Part shown: positions 27,223-34,622 of the stretch, one piece after another
Layout: every line of letters begins with the position of its first letter
Position numbering within the stretch: position 1 is the first letter of the stretch
Assembly: GCA_947498815.1 (NCBI GenBank)
Contig: CANMLU010000019.1
Span: forward strand, 30,665 to 94,664
DNA from: an uncultured Aquimarina sp.
GTDB taxonomy: Bacteria > Bacteroidota > Bacteroidia > Flavobacteriales > Flavobacteriaceae
DNA: 64,000 nt
Direction of reading: 5' to 3'
The notes under the pieces: generated by a model
Seen by the model: the letters and a program-made list of their open reading frames with translations, nothing else
Database searches by the model: none
What the model was told of the DNA's origin: nothing
Translations under genes and position numbers: made by a program

Positions 27223-28665
27223 TTACGGAATATCTATATTCACACAATATTTAGTGGTATTCGAACACCCTTGAACTTCGGTTACGATACAAATTTCATA
27301 AGAAGTGCCCTGATCAAACTGAAAGGTAAATATATTATCACCTCCAGTACCTCCATCGGTCTCTTGTGGTTCACCATTTATCGTCCATTCATAGGTAATA
27401 TCTGTAATCCCTAAGAAATCAGCAGTAAAATCATAAGTACTGGTAACACCTTGTTGTTCTGCAATGAAAAATGGTTCTGGGCACACTATTATTTCTTCAC
27501 AAAATTCTATTCCACTTGGGCAAAATGGTGTTTCGGTAGCGATACAAACTTTATGCACTCCTGGCGTAAATTGAAATATAAATCTATTGTCACCATTTGC
27601 TCCTCCATCATTTTCTTCAACAACTTGTTCATCAACTATCCAATTATATGTTACTTCGCTTATTTCTGGAAATTCGGCAATAAAGTTATATGAAAATGTA
27701 TCTGGTTCTTGCATGCCTTCGAACATTAGGTTCGGGCAAATTTCTTCTACAATCACTTCTTTACAGACTTTGGTTCCTTCTGGACAATCCGGAGTAATGA
27801 TTTTTATACAAAGTTCGTAGGCTCCAGGGGCGGTAAACTCTCTTACAAAAGGTCTTCCATCTATAATCACATCGGCAATCGTGTCTCCGTTAATACTAAA
27901 AAACAACTCGTACCTATCCTTAATTTCAAAATCCGGTATAATCTGAAAAGCTGTATCCGAAACAGGTTCTATATCAAATCGAACATCTGGACAATTGATA
28001 CAATCACTAATGAGCTGGTAGAATTCAAAATACGTGGCAACTCTTGTGGATAAAAATTCTGGTGCTGCCAATATGTTTATCGGAAATTTAAAATTAGGTT
28101 GATAATCAAACTCTTGGTTTTGGTAAAAGACATCAAATTCATCATCATTGGCAATGATTATTTCTTCCTTAGTATCATTTATTAAAGTAACGGGGTAATC
28201 AAATTTAACGCACTTTCTGAAGGATGTATTAAAATCTTCTCGAAACGTATTAATATCACAAAGTTCAATATTTTTTATAAAATCTGACTCATTATTAATA
28301 CTTGCGATAGAATCATTTTTGTTGAACTTAATCTCAATCGGGAAAACAACTGCGCTAATATTAAAATTAGCACTCTGACTAGAAACAACATCGATCAGAC
28401 CATCATAATTATCCAATCGTATATTTGAATTTGTATTATATCCCAATACTATAGGGTATTCAAATTTAAAGCATAATTCGCTTTCAGGTATTGCTTCAGG
28501 CCCAGAGGTCAAACTACGAAGAACTGTAACCAATGACGTACTGTTTGTAATATCATTTTCATCGGTATCTGGAAAAATTGAATCATCATTTACACAAGCA
28601 CTCAACAGTACTGTTGTAGTTATCAAAAAACCTCGAAAGTATGTAGTAAAATTCTTCAAAAACAA
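27223..28665 (-). CDS. PKD-like repeat lipoprotein 1
   Basis: A 480-residue SPII lipoprotein (lipobox LLSAC). The first half holds two related segments, LCFKFEYPIVLGYN and KCVKFDYPVTLIND. The C-terminal half has three PKD-like modules of about 80 residues, each with a strand such as TYEWTINGEP and ending in a paired-cysteine motif like CIATETPFCPSGIEFCEE. Such modules usually act in surface adhesion or protein contacts. No ATG is available; TTG 28665 or TTG 28659 must start translation. A motif matching those upstream of PKD lipoprotein 2 and fecR lies 18-46 bases before the start, so I predict control by the ECF sigma factor at 32641. Confidence 0.75.
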   Translation of the reverse strand: MFLKNFTTYFRGFLITTTVLLSACVNDDSIFPDTDENDITNSTSLVTVLRSLTSGPEAIPESELCFKFEYPIVLGYNTNSNIRLDNYDGLIDVVSSQSANFNISAVVFPIEIKFNKNDSIASINNESDFIKNIELCDINTFREDFNTSFRKCVKFDYPVTLINDTKEEIIIANDDEFDVFYQNQEFDYQPNFKFPINILAAPEFLSTRVATYFEFYQLISDCINCPDVRFDIEPVSDTAFQIIPDFEIKDRYELFFSINGDTIADVIIDGRPFVREFTAPGAYELCIKIITPDCPEGTKVCKEVIVEEICPNLMFEGMQEPDTFSYNFIAEFPEISEVTYNWIVDEQVVEENDGGANGDNRFIFQFTPGVHKVCIATETPFCPSGIEFCEEIIVCPEPFFIAEQQGVTSTYDFTADFLGITDITYEWTINGEPQETDGGTGGDNIFTFQFDQGTSYEICIVTEVQGCSNTTKYCVNIDIP

Positions 28666-28682
28666 TCTTTTTTATATATCTA

Positions 28683-28711
28683 AAACGTTTATAATGACGT
28701 TGACCCTACCC
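28683..28711 (-). promoter_or_regulatory. Putative ECF-type promoter of PKD lipoprotein 1
   Basis: On the minus strand GGGTAGGGT (28711-28703) is followed after exactly 15 bases by CGTTT (28687-28683). The identical arrangement occurs upstream of PKD lipoprotein 2 and of fecR. No TAnnTTTG housekeeping box is seen here. Confidence 0.65.
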
Positions 28712-28778
28712 CCATTTTCGATTAAGTTCATGGCAATTAATGTATAAAAAATAAAATTAGAATCAAAAAACACAAGCA

Positions 28779-28925
28779 CTAGTTGTACGTATGACTTACA
28801 TCCTCTTCTATTAAAAATTCTAGTACATGACAAGTGGAAGAATGAATATTATCAGTATCAAATTCATACTCTGTTTCATGGATCGGGTCAATATTATTAA
28901 AAAAATCTTGATAAGTACTATGCAT
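28779..28925 (-). CDS. Small acidic ORF, 48 codons
   Basis: This reading frame encodes 48 residues, beginning MHSTYQDFFNNIDP, rich in Asp, Glu and His, with no signal peptide. A purine-rich AAGAGGAG lies about 7 bases before the ATG, a stronger ribosome-binding-like site than most genes here have. I do not recognise the product. It lies in the 598-base interval between PKD lipoprotein 1 and the first lectin gene and may be a genuine small gene, the start of a decayed one, or chance. Confidence 0.3.
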   Translation of the reverse strand: MHSTYQDFFNNIDPIHETEYEFDTDNIHSSTCHVLEFLIEEDVSHTYN

Positions 28926-29193
28926 GAATCTACTCCTCTTTTGACCTTAAAACCATCCTGATCCATTATCTTATGTTTACCCTAGTTCACTAAATTAAAC
29001 TCTTTGAATTTATTATTCCAAAAAACGAGTGCATAATTTTATGGTTTCTTCCGAGTTTTAGTTTTTTGTATAATCGGATTAATTGAACTAGCCTTCCCTA
29101 CCGAATAATCTTTACACGTTATTACTAATACATTATAATAAATGGAAATACTCAATCACAAATTTAAAATATCCATTTATCAATCATAATAAA
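28926..29193. other. Gene-free part of the interval before lectin lipoprotein 1
   Basis: I see no gene in these bases. An inverted repeat ATAAATGGA (29138-29146) / TCCATTTAT (29172-29180) ends 13 bases before the shared upstream motif. This parallels the hairpin placed before the same motif at the protease locus, although the repeats themselves differ in sequence. Confidence 0.45.
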
Positions 29194-29216
29194 ACATTCA
29201 CAAAATCATTATTGTA
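29194..29216 (+). promoter_or_regulatory. Upstream motif shared with protease locus (copy B)
   Basis: ACATTCACAAAA followed by TCATTATTGTA matches 26011-26033 at 20 of 23 positions and lies 47 bases before the first lectin gene. Confidence 0.5.
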
Positions 29217-29263
29217 TGTAATAATTATATTGTTTTTTTTACAGTTCTAAAACATTTTATAGT

Positions 29264-29854
29264 ATGAAAACATTTTTAAAAAATGTAGCCATTGTAGTAT
29301 TGGCTATTGTATGTTTTTCTTGTGAACAAGAAACCATAGAAACAACATTGCAAGAAAATGCAAAACCACAAACAGAAGGAAAGGTAGTAAACAAAGCTAC
29401 CCGTGTTACTGACCTTACTAGTTCTATAAACACTCGTGAAAGTCTATTTTTGGATCGAATTATTTGTGGCACGAATGTTCGTATAAAAAGAGGCGTTAAA
29501 ATAACTATTGGTGATTTCTTGTATACCCTGCGAGCCGAAGATGGTAATTTTGTATGTTATAACCTTAAAAAAGGTCCTGGCGACCCAGATTCTCATCCGG
29601 TTTGGGCAACCGGCACCGAGAACAAAGGTGTAGAATATATTTATATTCAAGAAGATGGTAATGTTGTTGCCTATACAAAAGATTTTAAAAAAGTTTGGGA
29701 ATCAGATTTATACTCGATGTATGACTGCAGTCCACGCGTAACTAATGGATGGTATGGATTTATAAATGGAGATCTTATAACAAACCCTTCAAGAATTCCA
29801 GGGAGTTGGAGTGCTAAACGTTCAATGCCAGTAAAATACCCGCAAAATTATTAG
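29264..29854 (+). CDS. Bulb-lectin-like lipoprotein 1
   Basis: A 196-residue SPII lipoprotein (signal MKTFLKNVAIVVLAIVCFSC, Cys20). The mature domain contains two motifs related to the mannose-binding QxDxNxVxY signature of bulb-type (B-) lectins: AEDGNFVCY and QEDGNVVAY. They frame a Gly/Pro-rich loop, LKKGPGDPDSHPVWATGTE. One such domain usually has three sites, so sugar binding is plausible but not proven. The gene is a close relative of its downstream neighbour: signal peptide and core are almost identical at DNA level, while the segments between and the C-terminus differ. Confidence 0.75.
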   Translation: MKTFLKNVAIVVLAIVCFSCEQETIETTLQENAKPQTEGKVVNKATRVTDLTSSINTRESLFLDRIICGTNVRIKRGVKITIGDFLYTLRAEDGNFVCYNLKKGPGDPDSHPVWATGTENKGVEYIYIQEDGNVVAYTKDFKKVWESDLYSMYDCSPRVTNGWYGFINGDLITNPSRIPGSWSAKRSMPVKYPQNY

Positions 29855-29897
29855 TATTGTCATTTATTGCTATACACTTGTAGTTAGTGTATTTTTT

Positions 29898-29975
29898 TTT
29901 GGGGCGACCAGTTTTTTCTACATAGCCAATAAACTGGTCTTATAGAACTTATCCGGTTACTGCCGGATAAGTCTT
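29898..29975 (+). ncRNA. Two-hairpin conserved element, copy B
   Basis: GGGGCGACCAG begins hairpin 1 (GACCAGTTT 29906-29914 with AAACTGGTC 29931-29939), then hairpin 2 (TATCCGG 29950-29956 with CCGGATA 29963-29969). Compared with copy A, the loops differ in length and sequence while the stems are kept, including a paired C-G to T-A change in stem 1. It lies between the two lectin genes, 40-120 bases after the first stop and about 50 bases before the second start, so it could be an attenuator or processing site within an operon. Confidence 0.6.
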
Positions 29976-30022
29976 ACCAACTTTTTTTAAAAAACAAACA
30001 AACCCTTAAAACCTTTTATAGT

Positions 30023-30622
30023 ATGAAAACCATGTTAAAAAATGTAGCCATTGTAGTATTGGCTATCGTATCCTTTTCTTGTGAACAAGAAACCATAGAA
30101 ACAACATTGCAAGAAAATGCAAAACCACAAACAGAAGAAACTTTGTTAAGTAAAGCACAGTACGTAGTAGATATAAATCAAAGCTTTATCGACAATCGTA
30201 TAAGCAATAATGGTTTTGTATTTATAAATCAAGGTGGGTGTGCAAGTATTAATTGGAGGATTGTTAAAGGTACTGGATTCATTGTAAATAATTTTTGGTA
30301 CATTCTACAAACCGATGGTAATTTTGTATGTTACAACCTTAACAAAGGTCCTGGCGACCCAGATTCTCATCCGGTTTGGGCAACCGGCACCGAGAACAAA
30401 GGTGTAGAATATATTTATATTCAAGAAGATGCTAATGTTGTTGCCTATTCAAAAGATTTTAAGGTCATTTGGGATTCTAAAACTTCAGTACCTACTTGTA
30501 ATAGGTTCAAGTATTGGGCAATAACTGCAAAAGGAAATATTAATTTATCGACGCTATCAAATTCGGGGCCCGGTTTTAGAACCAGTGTAGATATGCCCGT
30601 AACATACCCAGCTAATTATTAA
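30023..30622 (+). CDS. Bulb-lectin-like lipoprotein 2
   Basis: A 199-residue paralogue of the preceding lipoprotein with signal MKTMLKNVAIVVLAIVSFSC (Cys20). QTDGNFVCY and QEDANVVAY are the lectin-like motifs; the second has lost its Gly (DG to DA). About 85 bases around the loop encoding GPGDPDSHPVWATGTENKG are identical in the two genes, while residues 45-85 and the last 50 residues differ and include a different cysteine set. This pattern fits tandem duplication followed by divergence outside a conserved core, or gene conversion of the core. Probably co-transcribed with lectin 1. Confidence 0.75.
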   Translation: MKTMLKNVAIVVLAIVSFSCEQETIETTLQENAKPQTEETLLSKAQYVVDINQSFIDNRISNNGFVFINQGGCASINWRIVKGTGFIVNNFWYILQTDGNFVCYNLNKGPGDPDSHPVWATGTENKGVEYIYIQEDANVVAYSKDFKVIWDSKTSVPTCNRFKYWAITAKGNINLSTLSNSGPGFRTSVDMPVTYPANY

Positions 30623-31017
30623 ATAAGAGTCATATAGTATGTGCTCGCAGTTCGTATGCTGCATAAAAATTCTAAACACTAGCTAGAGATGATTGCCTCC
30701 TCTAATAAAGAAAAGTTCGATATAAGAAGTGTTGTATTTTATCTAGTAAGAAGGCCTTATAGGATAAAAGTCAAGTTTTAACGGTGATATCAAATTTATT
30801 GTTGTAGAACTCATTCACAACAGCACTAAGGATAACCATCGTTAATACTAAACGCTTTTGGGAACATCATACGGAAGTGTGAATATAAAGCTGAAACAGG
30901 CTTATATTTCCACTCTCCATCTTACTCTTATAAACAAAATTCCCCGGAAGTATGGCTTTGCTTCCAGGGAATAATAACCTAATTAATCTAACCTAACTAA
31001 CCTATTGTTTATCTCTT
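30623..31017. other. 395-base interval between lectin 2 and PKD lipoprotein 2
   Basis: I see no gene here. The right end contains a GC-richer hairpin, TTCCC-c-GGAAG (30940-30950) with CTTCC-a-GGGAA (30961-30971) around a 10-base loop. It can serve as terminator for the minus-strand PKD gene, although only a short T-run follows on that strand. Confidence 0.5.
30940..30971 (-). terminator. Probable terminator of PKD lipoprotein 2
   Basis: A 10-bp stem with one C/A mismatch and a 10-base loop lies 47 bases after the stop codon. On the minus strand it is followed by ATTTTGTTT rather than a solid T-run, so efficiency is uncertain. Confidence 0.5.
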
Positions 31018-32484
31018 TTATTGTGGGGGTTCAGGAATTTCAATTGCTTTACATATTTGTGTTCCATTTGGACATTCTGGAGTTTCGATCATTAAACAAA
31101 TCTCATACGTCCCAGGATTAAATTGGTAATAGAAAGGATCCGCAGATCCCATTACACTGTCTACGAGTTCTCCATCAACAAACCATTCTAAGGTAACATC
31201 AGCCATTCCTTCAAACTCTCTAGGGTAGAAATAGTATGCTAGATTATCTCCATCTTGTTCTGCTTCAAAGAATAACTCTGGACATGCTACAGAAGATTCG
31301 ATCTCGATAACTTTACAGAATGAAGTACCTTCTGGACACTCTGGTGTTTCTATCATTAAACATACTTCATATCTTCCTGGACCATCAAACTCGTGATAAA
31401 ATGGATTGTTATGAGGAAATTCTGGAGAACTACCTACAAAATCACCATTTACAAACCAATCCAATTGCGTGTCATCAATACCATCAAAAGCTCTTGGGTA
31501 AAAATAGTATGCTGCTTTATCCCCATCTCTTTCCTTCTCAAAAAATAGTTCAGGGCATTTCGCATCAGGCATATTTCGTACAAAAATTTCTTCACAGTAA
31601 GAAAGTTCTTCATCACAGCCTTCAACCTCAACCTTTAAACAAACTATATACACACCTTCGGTAAATTCATAAAAGAAATATGCTCCACCATTTTGTTGTG
31701 TATTAGGATCTTCAATCTGAACTTCATCCACAAACCATTTAAATCTACTCACTCTGTCTAAACTTTCAAAATCTGCAGCAAACTTGTACTTATGAATCGA
31801 ATCATTATCAACTATTACAACATCCTTTTTATAAACTTCAAACTTTACATCTGGACATTTTACATCACGTTCTTCGATTTCTATTACTTTACAGTACGAA
31901 GTACCTTCTGGGCAATCCGGAGTTTCGGCTTTGATACACACTTCATATCTTCCTGGTCCTTCAAAATCCCATAGTAAGTAATTATCCTCGTCTGGAGCAG
32001 AATCCTCTACCAACTCACCATTTATAAACCAACCATAAGATAATGAATCGATTCCTCTAAAATCTGCCATAAACTTATAAGTAAGTGGTCCTTCATACTT
32101 TTTTGCCTTAAAAAATAAATCAGGACAAGGATCGTTTTCGTCTACTGTAACATCTATATCCACACATGCTTCTCGTACCACATCTCCTTTAATTAATTTT
32201 ACACAAATAGTATGTGTACCAGATTCAAAAAGATAATCCAAAATCTGATTGATAATCTCATTTTGATTTTCGCCATCTATAACTTCTCCATCTACTGTCC
32301 AAATCAATTGTGCATCTTCCATTCCGCTAGTTTTAGCTTCAAAACTATATACTGCACTACCTTCTTTATTGTCTACTATAATTTCGACTTCCGGATCATT
32401 GTCAAACTCTTCATTTACCTCACAAGAAGTAAATCCTATTACAAGTGTTAAAGTCAATATAAACCAAATGCTAAGTTTTTTCAT
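31018..32484 (-). CDS. PKD-like repeat lipoprotein 2
   Basis: A 488-residue SPII lipoprotein (MKKLSIWFILTLTLVIGFTSC, Cys21) made almost entirely of about six PKD-like modules of 75-90 residues. Each module has a strand such as LEWFVDGELVD or LSYGWFINGELVE and closes with a cysteine pair in a motif like CLMIETPECPEGTSFCKVIEIE. Charge is strongly acidic, typical of surface-exposed repeats. It resembles PKD lipoprotein 1 in its modules but lacks that protein's N-terminal region. It is divergent from the ECF sigma gene, and its upstream region holds the motif GGGTAGGGT-N15-CGTTT. Confidence 0.8.
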   Translation of the reverse strand: MKKLSIWFILTLTLVIGFTSCEVNEEFDNDPEVEIIVDNKEGSAVYSFEAKTSGMEDAQLIWTVDGEVIDGENQNEIINQILDYLFESGTHTICVKLIKGDVVREACVDIDVTVDENDPCPDLFFKAKKYEGPLTYKFMADFRGIDSLSYGWFINGELVEDSAPDEDNYLLWDFEGPGRYEVCIKAETPDCPEGTSYCKVIEIEERDVKCPDVKFEVYKKDVVIVDNDSIHKYKFAADFESLDRVSRFKWFVDEVQIEDPNTQQNGGAYFFYEFTEGVYIVCLKVEVEGCDEELSYCEEIFVRNMPDAKCPELFFEKERDGDKAAYYFYPRAFDGIDDTQLDWFVNGDFVGSSPEFPHNNPFYHEFDGPGRYEVCLMIETPECPEGTSFCKVIEIESSVACPELFFEAEQDGDNLAYYFYPREFEGMADVTLEWFVDGELVDSVMGSADPFYYQFNPGTYEICLMIETPECPNGTQICKAIEIPEPPQ

Positions 32485-32542
32485 CGTATTTTATTTTTGG
32501 GTTATTTATTTCAAATTGGAAACATTGCTGTCTCTGTAAATG

Positions 32543-32571
32543 AAACGCCCTTAAAAAAACTTACCCTACCC
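32543..32571 (-). promoter_or_regulatory. Putative ECF-type promoter of PKD lipoprotein 2
   Basis: On the minus strand GGGTAGGGT (32571-32563) and CGTTT (32547-32543) are 15 bases apart, the same as upstream of fecR and PKD lipoprotein 1. The -10-like element lies 59 bases before the start codon. Confidence 0.65.
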
Positions 32572-32640
32572 CTTAACTTTTTATTTTTTGATAGCTTGAA
32601 AAAAAAATCTAGATTTGAAGATATATTTTTCATACCCCAA

Positions 32641-33162
32641 ATGTCTGACAACAAAAACTCTACATGTAACGAAAAAGCCTTTGATCAATTTTTCAAAAGT
32701 CACTCTAAACTTTTGAGAAATTATGTCTATTATAAATTTGGCGATTTGGATCAAGCCGAAGATCTTGTTCAAGATGCTTTTATCAAATTATGGAACAACT
32801 GCTCAAAGGTTCCCTTGGATAAGGCCAAAAGTTATGTCTATACCATCGCGACCAATTTGGGTATCAGTATTGCCAGGCATCAAAAAGTAAAATTTAAATA
32901 TCAAGATTATATTACTCAGCGTAAAACTGATATTAACCAGGAGTCTCCAGAATTCATTATTCTAGAAAAAGAATACATGGAAAAATTGAAAAATGCTATT
33001 GCCAAATTACCAGAGCGACAGAGAGAAGTTTTTCTTTTGAGCAGAATTGATAAAAAAACATATAAAGAGATCGCAGAATTATCTGATGTATCGGTTAAAG
33101 CCATAGAAAAACTTATGCATAAAGCATTATTATCTTTAAGAAAAACAATAGGAAATGTATAA
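32641..33162 (+). CDS. ECF-type RNA polymerase sigma factor
   Basis: The start at ATG 32641 (MSDNKNSTCNEKAFDQFF) gives 173 residues, the normal ECF size; upstream in-frame extension to 32497 lacks similarity to sigma domains. Region 2 is visible as GDLDQAEDLVQDAFIKLW (about 35-51) and AKSYVYTIATNLGISIAR, and region 4 as LPERQREVFLLSRIDKKTYKEIAE (123-146) with the helix-turn-helix SVKAIEKLMHKALLSLRK. FecR and a TonB receptor with STN domain lie downstream, so it is the cytoplasmic output of a surface-signalling relay. An IVS-like element begins directly after its stop codon. Confidence 0.9.
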   Translation: MSDNKNSTCNEKAFDQFFKSHSKLLRNYVYYKFGDLDQAEDLVQDAFIKLWNNCSKVPLDKAKSYVYTIATNLGISIARHQKVKFKYQDYITQRKTDINQESPEFIILEKEYMEKLKNAIAKLPERQREVFLLSRIDKKTYKEIAELSDVSVKAIEKLMHKALLSLRKTIGNV

Positions 33163-33648
33163 AAAGTTTTCAGTCTCAGTAAGCAGTAGTTAAGGAAAAA
33201 CAAACATGATGATAACAAAATTTGACCCATATGGATTTTAAAAATCTGTTAGCATATAAAAAATCATTTGATTTGGCGATGAAAATATTTGAAATCACTA
33301 AAGGCTTCCCAAAAGAAGAGAAGTATTCTCTTACAGATCAAATAAGAAGATCATCTAGAAGTGTATCCGCAAATATTTCAGAATCATATAGAAAGAGACG
33401 CTATCATAAAAACTTTATAAGTAAACTTACAGATAGCGATGCAGAAAATGCTGAAACACAAACTTGGCTTGAATTTTCTTTAGCCTGTGAATACATAGAT
33501 ATGAGTACTTTTAATCAACTTATATCTCAAAGTCAAGAAGTAGGTAGTTTAATAAATTACATGATTAATAATCCTAGTAAATTTGGAGTACGAGAAATAA
33601 TAATCAATTAGTTAACAATATTCTCTGCATACTGAGACTGAAAACTTT
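33163..33648 (+). mobile_element. IVS-like element: four-helix-bundle ORF within 24-bp inverted repeats
   Basis: 33163-33186 (AAAGTTTTCAGTCTCAGT plus AAGCAG) is the reverse complement of 33625-33648 at 23 of 24 positions. The 438 bases between contain a single gene for a four-helix-bundle (S23) protein. This is the structure of the intervening sequences found inside 23S rRNA genes, where the repeats pair and RNase III cuts out the insert. Here it lies in an mRNA context, beginning at the first base after the sigma-factor stop and ending 10 bases before the putative fecR promoter. Confidence 0.8.
33231..33611 (+). CDS. Four-helix-bundle protein (23S rRNA IVS / S23 family)
   Basis: A 126-residue protein starting at ATG 33231 with MDFKNLLAYKKSFDLAMKIF, the usual opening of the S23/IVP family; a TTG at 33222 would add three residues. 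The family signature DQIRRSSRSVSANISES follows at about 39-55, and the remaining helices are rich in Leu, Ile and charged residues. S23 proteins are pentameric four-helix bundles encoded in rRNA intervening sequences; the related Avd protein assists diversity-generating retroelements. No reverse transcriptase or template repeat is nearby, so the IVS type is favoured. Its biochemical role is unknown. Confidence 0.88.
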   Translation: MDFKNLLAYKKSFDLAMKIFEITKGFPKEEKYSLTDQIRRSSRSVSANISESYRKRRYHKNFISKLTDSDAENAETQTWLEFSLACEYIDMSTFNQLISQSQEVGSLINYMINNPSKFGVREIIIN

Positions 33649-33658
33649 AAACTACCAA

Positions 33659-33687
33659 GGGTAGGGTAATTGAAAAATGAAACGTTT
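33659..33687 (+). promoter_or_regulatory. Putative ECF-type promoter of fecR and the TonB receptor
   Basis: GGGTAGGGT (33659-33667) and CGTTT (33683-33687) are 15 bases apart, with the start codon of fecR 20 bases downstream. The match with the two PKD lipoprotein promoters is exact in both boxes and in spacing. It gives the operon its own start point downstream of the IVS-like element. Confidence 0.65.
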
Positions 33688-33707
33688 ATACTATATAAAG
33701 CGAAGTT

Positions 33708-34622
33708 ATGTTAGACGATAAAAAAGATGATGTATTCTTATCCAGGTGGATTAATGGAGAGCTTTCTGATGAAGAACTTAAAGCATTTCAATCCCATCCG
33801 GAATATGAACATTATGTAAAAATAATGGCAGGAGCCGACGCTTTGGATTTAAGAGATTATGACACAGAAAAAGAACTTTCTTCAATAAAATCTAAGCAAA
33901 CAAGTTCCAACATAAAGAAATCAAGTTCAGTTATAAAGCTATGGCCTTATGCCGCTGTTGCAGCATCTATTGCTATAATTATAGGTGTGTTTTTATTTGG
34001 ACCAAGCGATTCTATTACTACCAATTATGGTGAACAAATAACCGTAACATTACCAGATGGGTCAGAAATGATGCTAAACGCAAAATCTAAGGCTAGTTTT
34101 GATAGAAAAGATTGGCAGAATAGCAGAATAGTTACACTAGAAGGAGAAGCTTATTTTAAAGTGAAAAAAGGAAGTAAGTTCACAGTAGTTACCCGTAATG
34201 GGGAGGTTTCTGTATTGGGTACTCAATTTAATGTACACTCACAAAATTCGTTCTTTGAAGTCGCTTGTTATGAAGGTAAAGTAAGTGTTACAAATACCGA
34301 ACATAAAGAGATCTTAACCGCCGGAAAAGCGTTTAGAAACTTAAAAAATACTCCTTCAGAAAGTTGGACATTTAATGCACAAGAACCTTCTTGGATAAAC
34401 AATACTAGTTCTTTCAGAAGTACACCGGTACGCTATGTATTCCAGGAACTTCAAGAACAATACAATATACAAGTAGATACATCGGATATAAATCTTGAAA
34501 CCATATACACAGGAACTTTTCCAAATGATAATATTGAAGTCGCTCTTAAGACAGTTTTTAGTACCTTAGGCATTGATTATAGCCTATCGCAGGATGGTAA
34601 GACTGTCATAATTGAAAAGTAA
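33708..34622 (+). CDS. FecR family anti-sigma factor
   Basis: A 304-residue single-pass protein: a cytoplasmic N-terminal part (residues 1-78) expected to hold the ECF sigma factor, a transmembrane helix at about 79-98 (LWPYAAVAASIAIIIGVFLF), the periplasmic FecR domain (GEQITVTLPDGSEMMLNAKS and VLGTQFNVHS) and a C-terminal STN-like domain (DUF4974; PVRYVFQELQEQYNIQVD to the end). It transmits occupancy of the TonB receptor to the sigma factor. The receptor gene starts at or just after its stop. The promoter-like motif upstream predicts autoregulation. Confidence 0.92.
   Translation: MLDDKKDDVFLSRWINGELSDEELKAFQSHPEYEHYVKIMAGADALDLRDYDTEKELSSIKSKQTSSNIKKSSSVIKLWPYAAVAASIAIIIGVFLFGPSDSITTNYGEQITVTLPDGSEMMLNAKSKASFDRKDWQNSRIVTLEGEAYFKVKKGSKFTVVTRNGEVSVLGTQFNVHSQNSFFEVACYEGKVSVTNTEHKEILTAGKAFRNLKNTPSESWTFNAQEPSWINNTSSFRSTPVRYVFQELQEQYNIQVDTSDINLETIYTGTFPNDNIEVALKTVFSTLGIDYSLSQDGKTVIIEK

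Noticed and set aside
32497-32640. N-terminal extension of the ECF sigma factor
   Set aside because: The 48 extra residues lie over the divergent promoter region and lack any sigma-domain similarity; ATG 32641 gives a normal ECF protein.
33231-33611. Diversity-generating retroelement (Avd-like protein)
   Set aside because: The four-helix-bundle family includes Avd, but there is no reverse transcriptase, no template/variable repeat pair and no variable C-type lectin target; flanking inverted repeats point to an IVS-type element.
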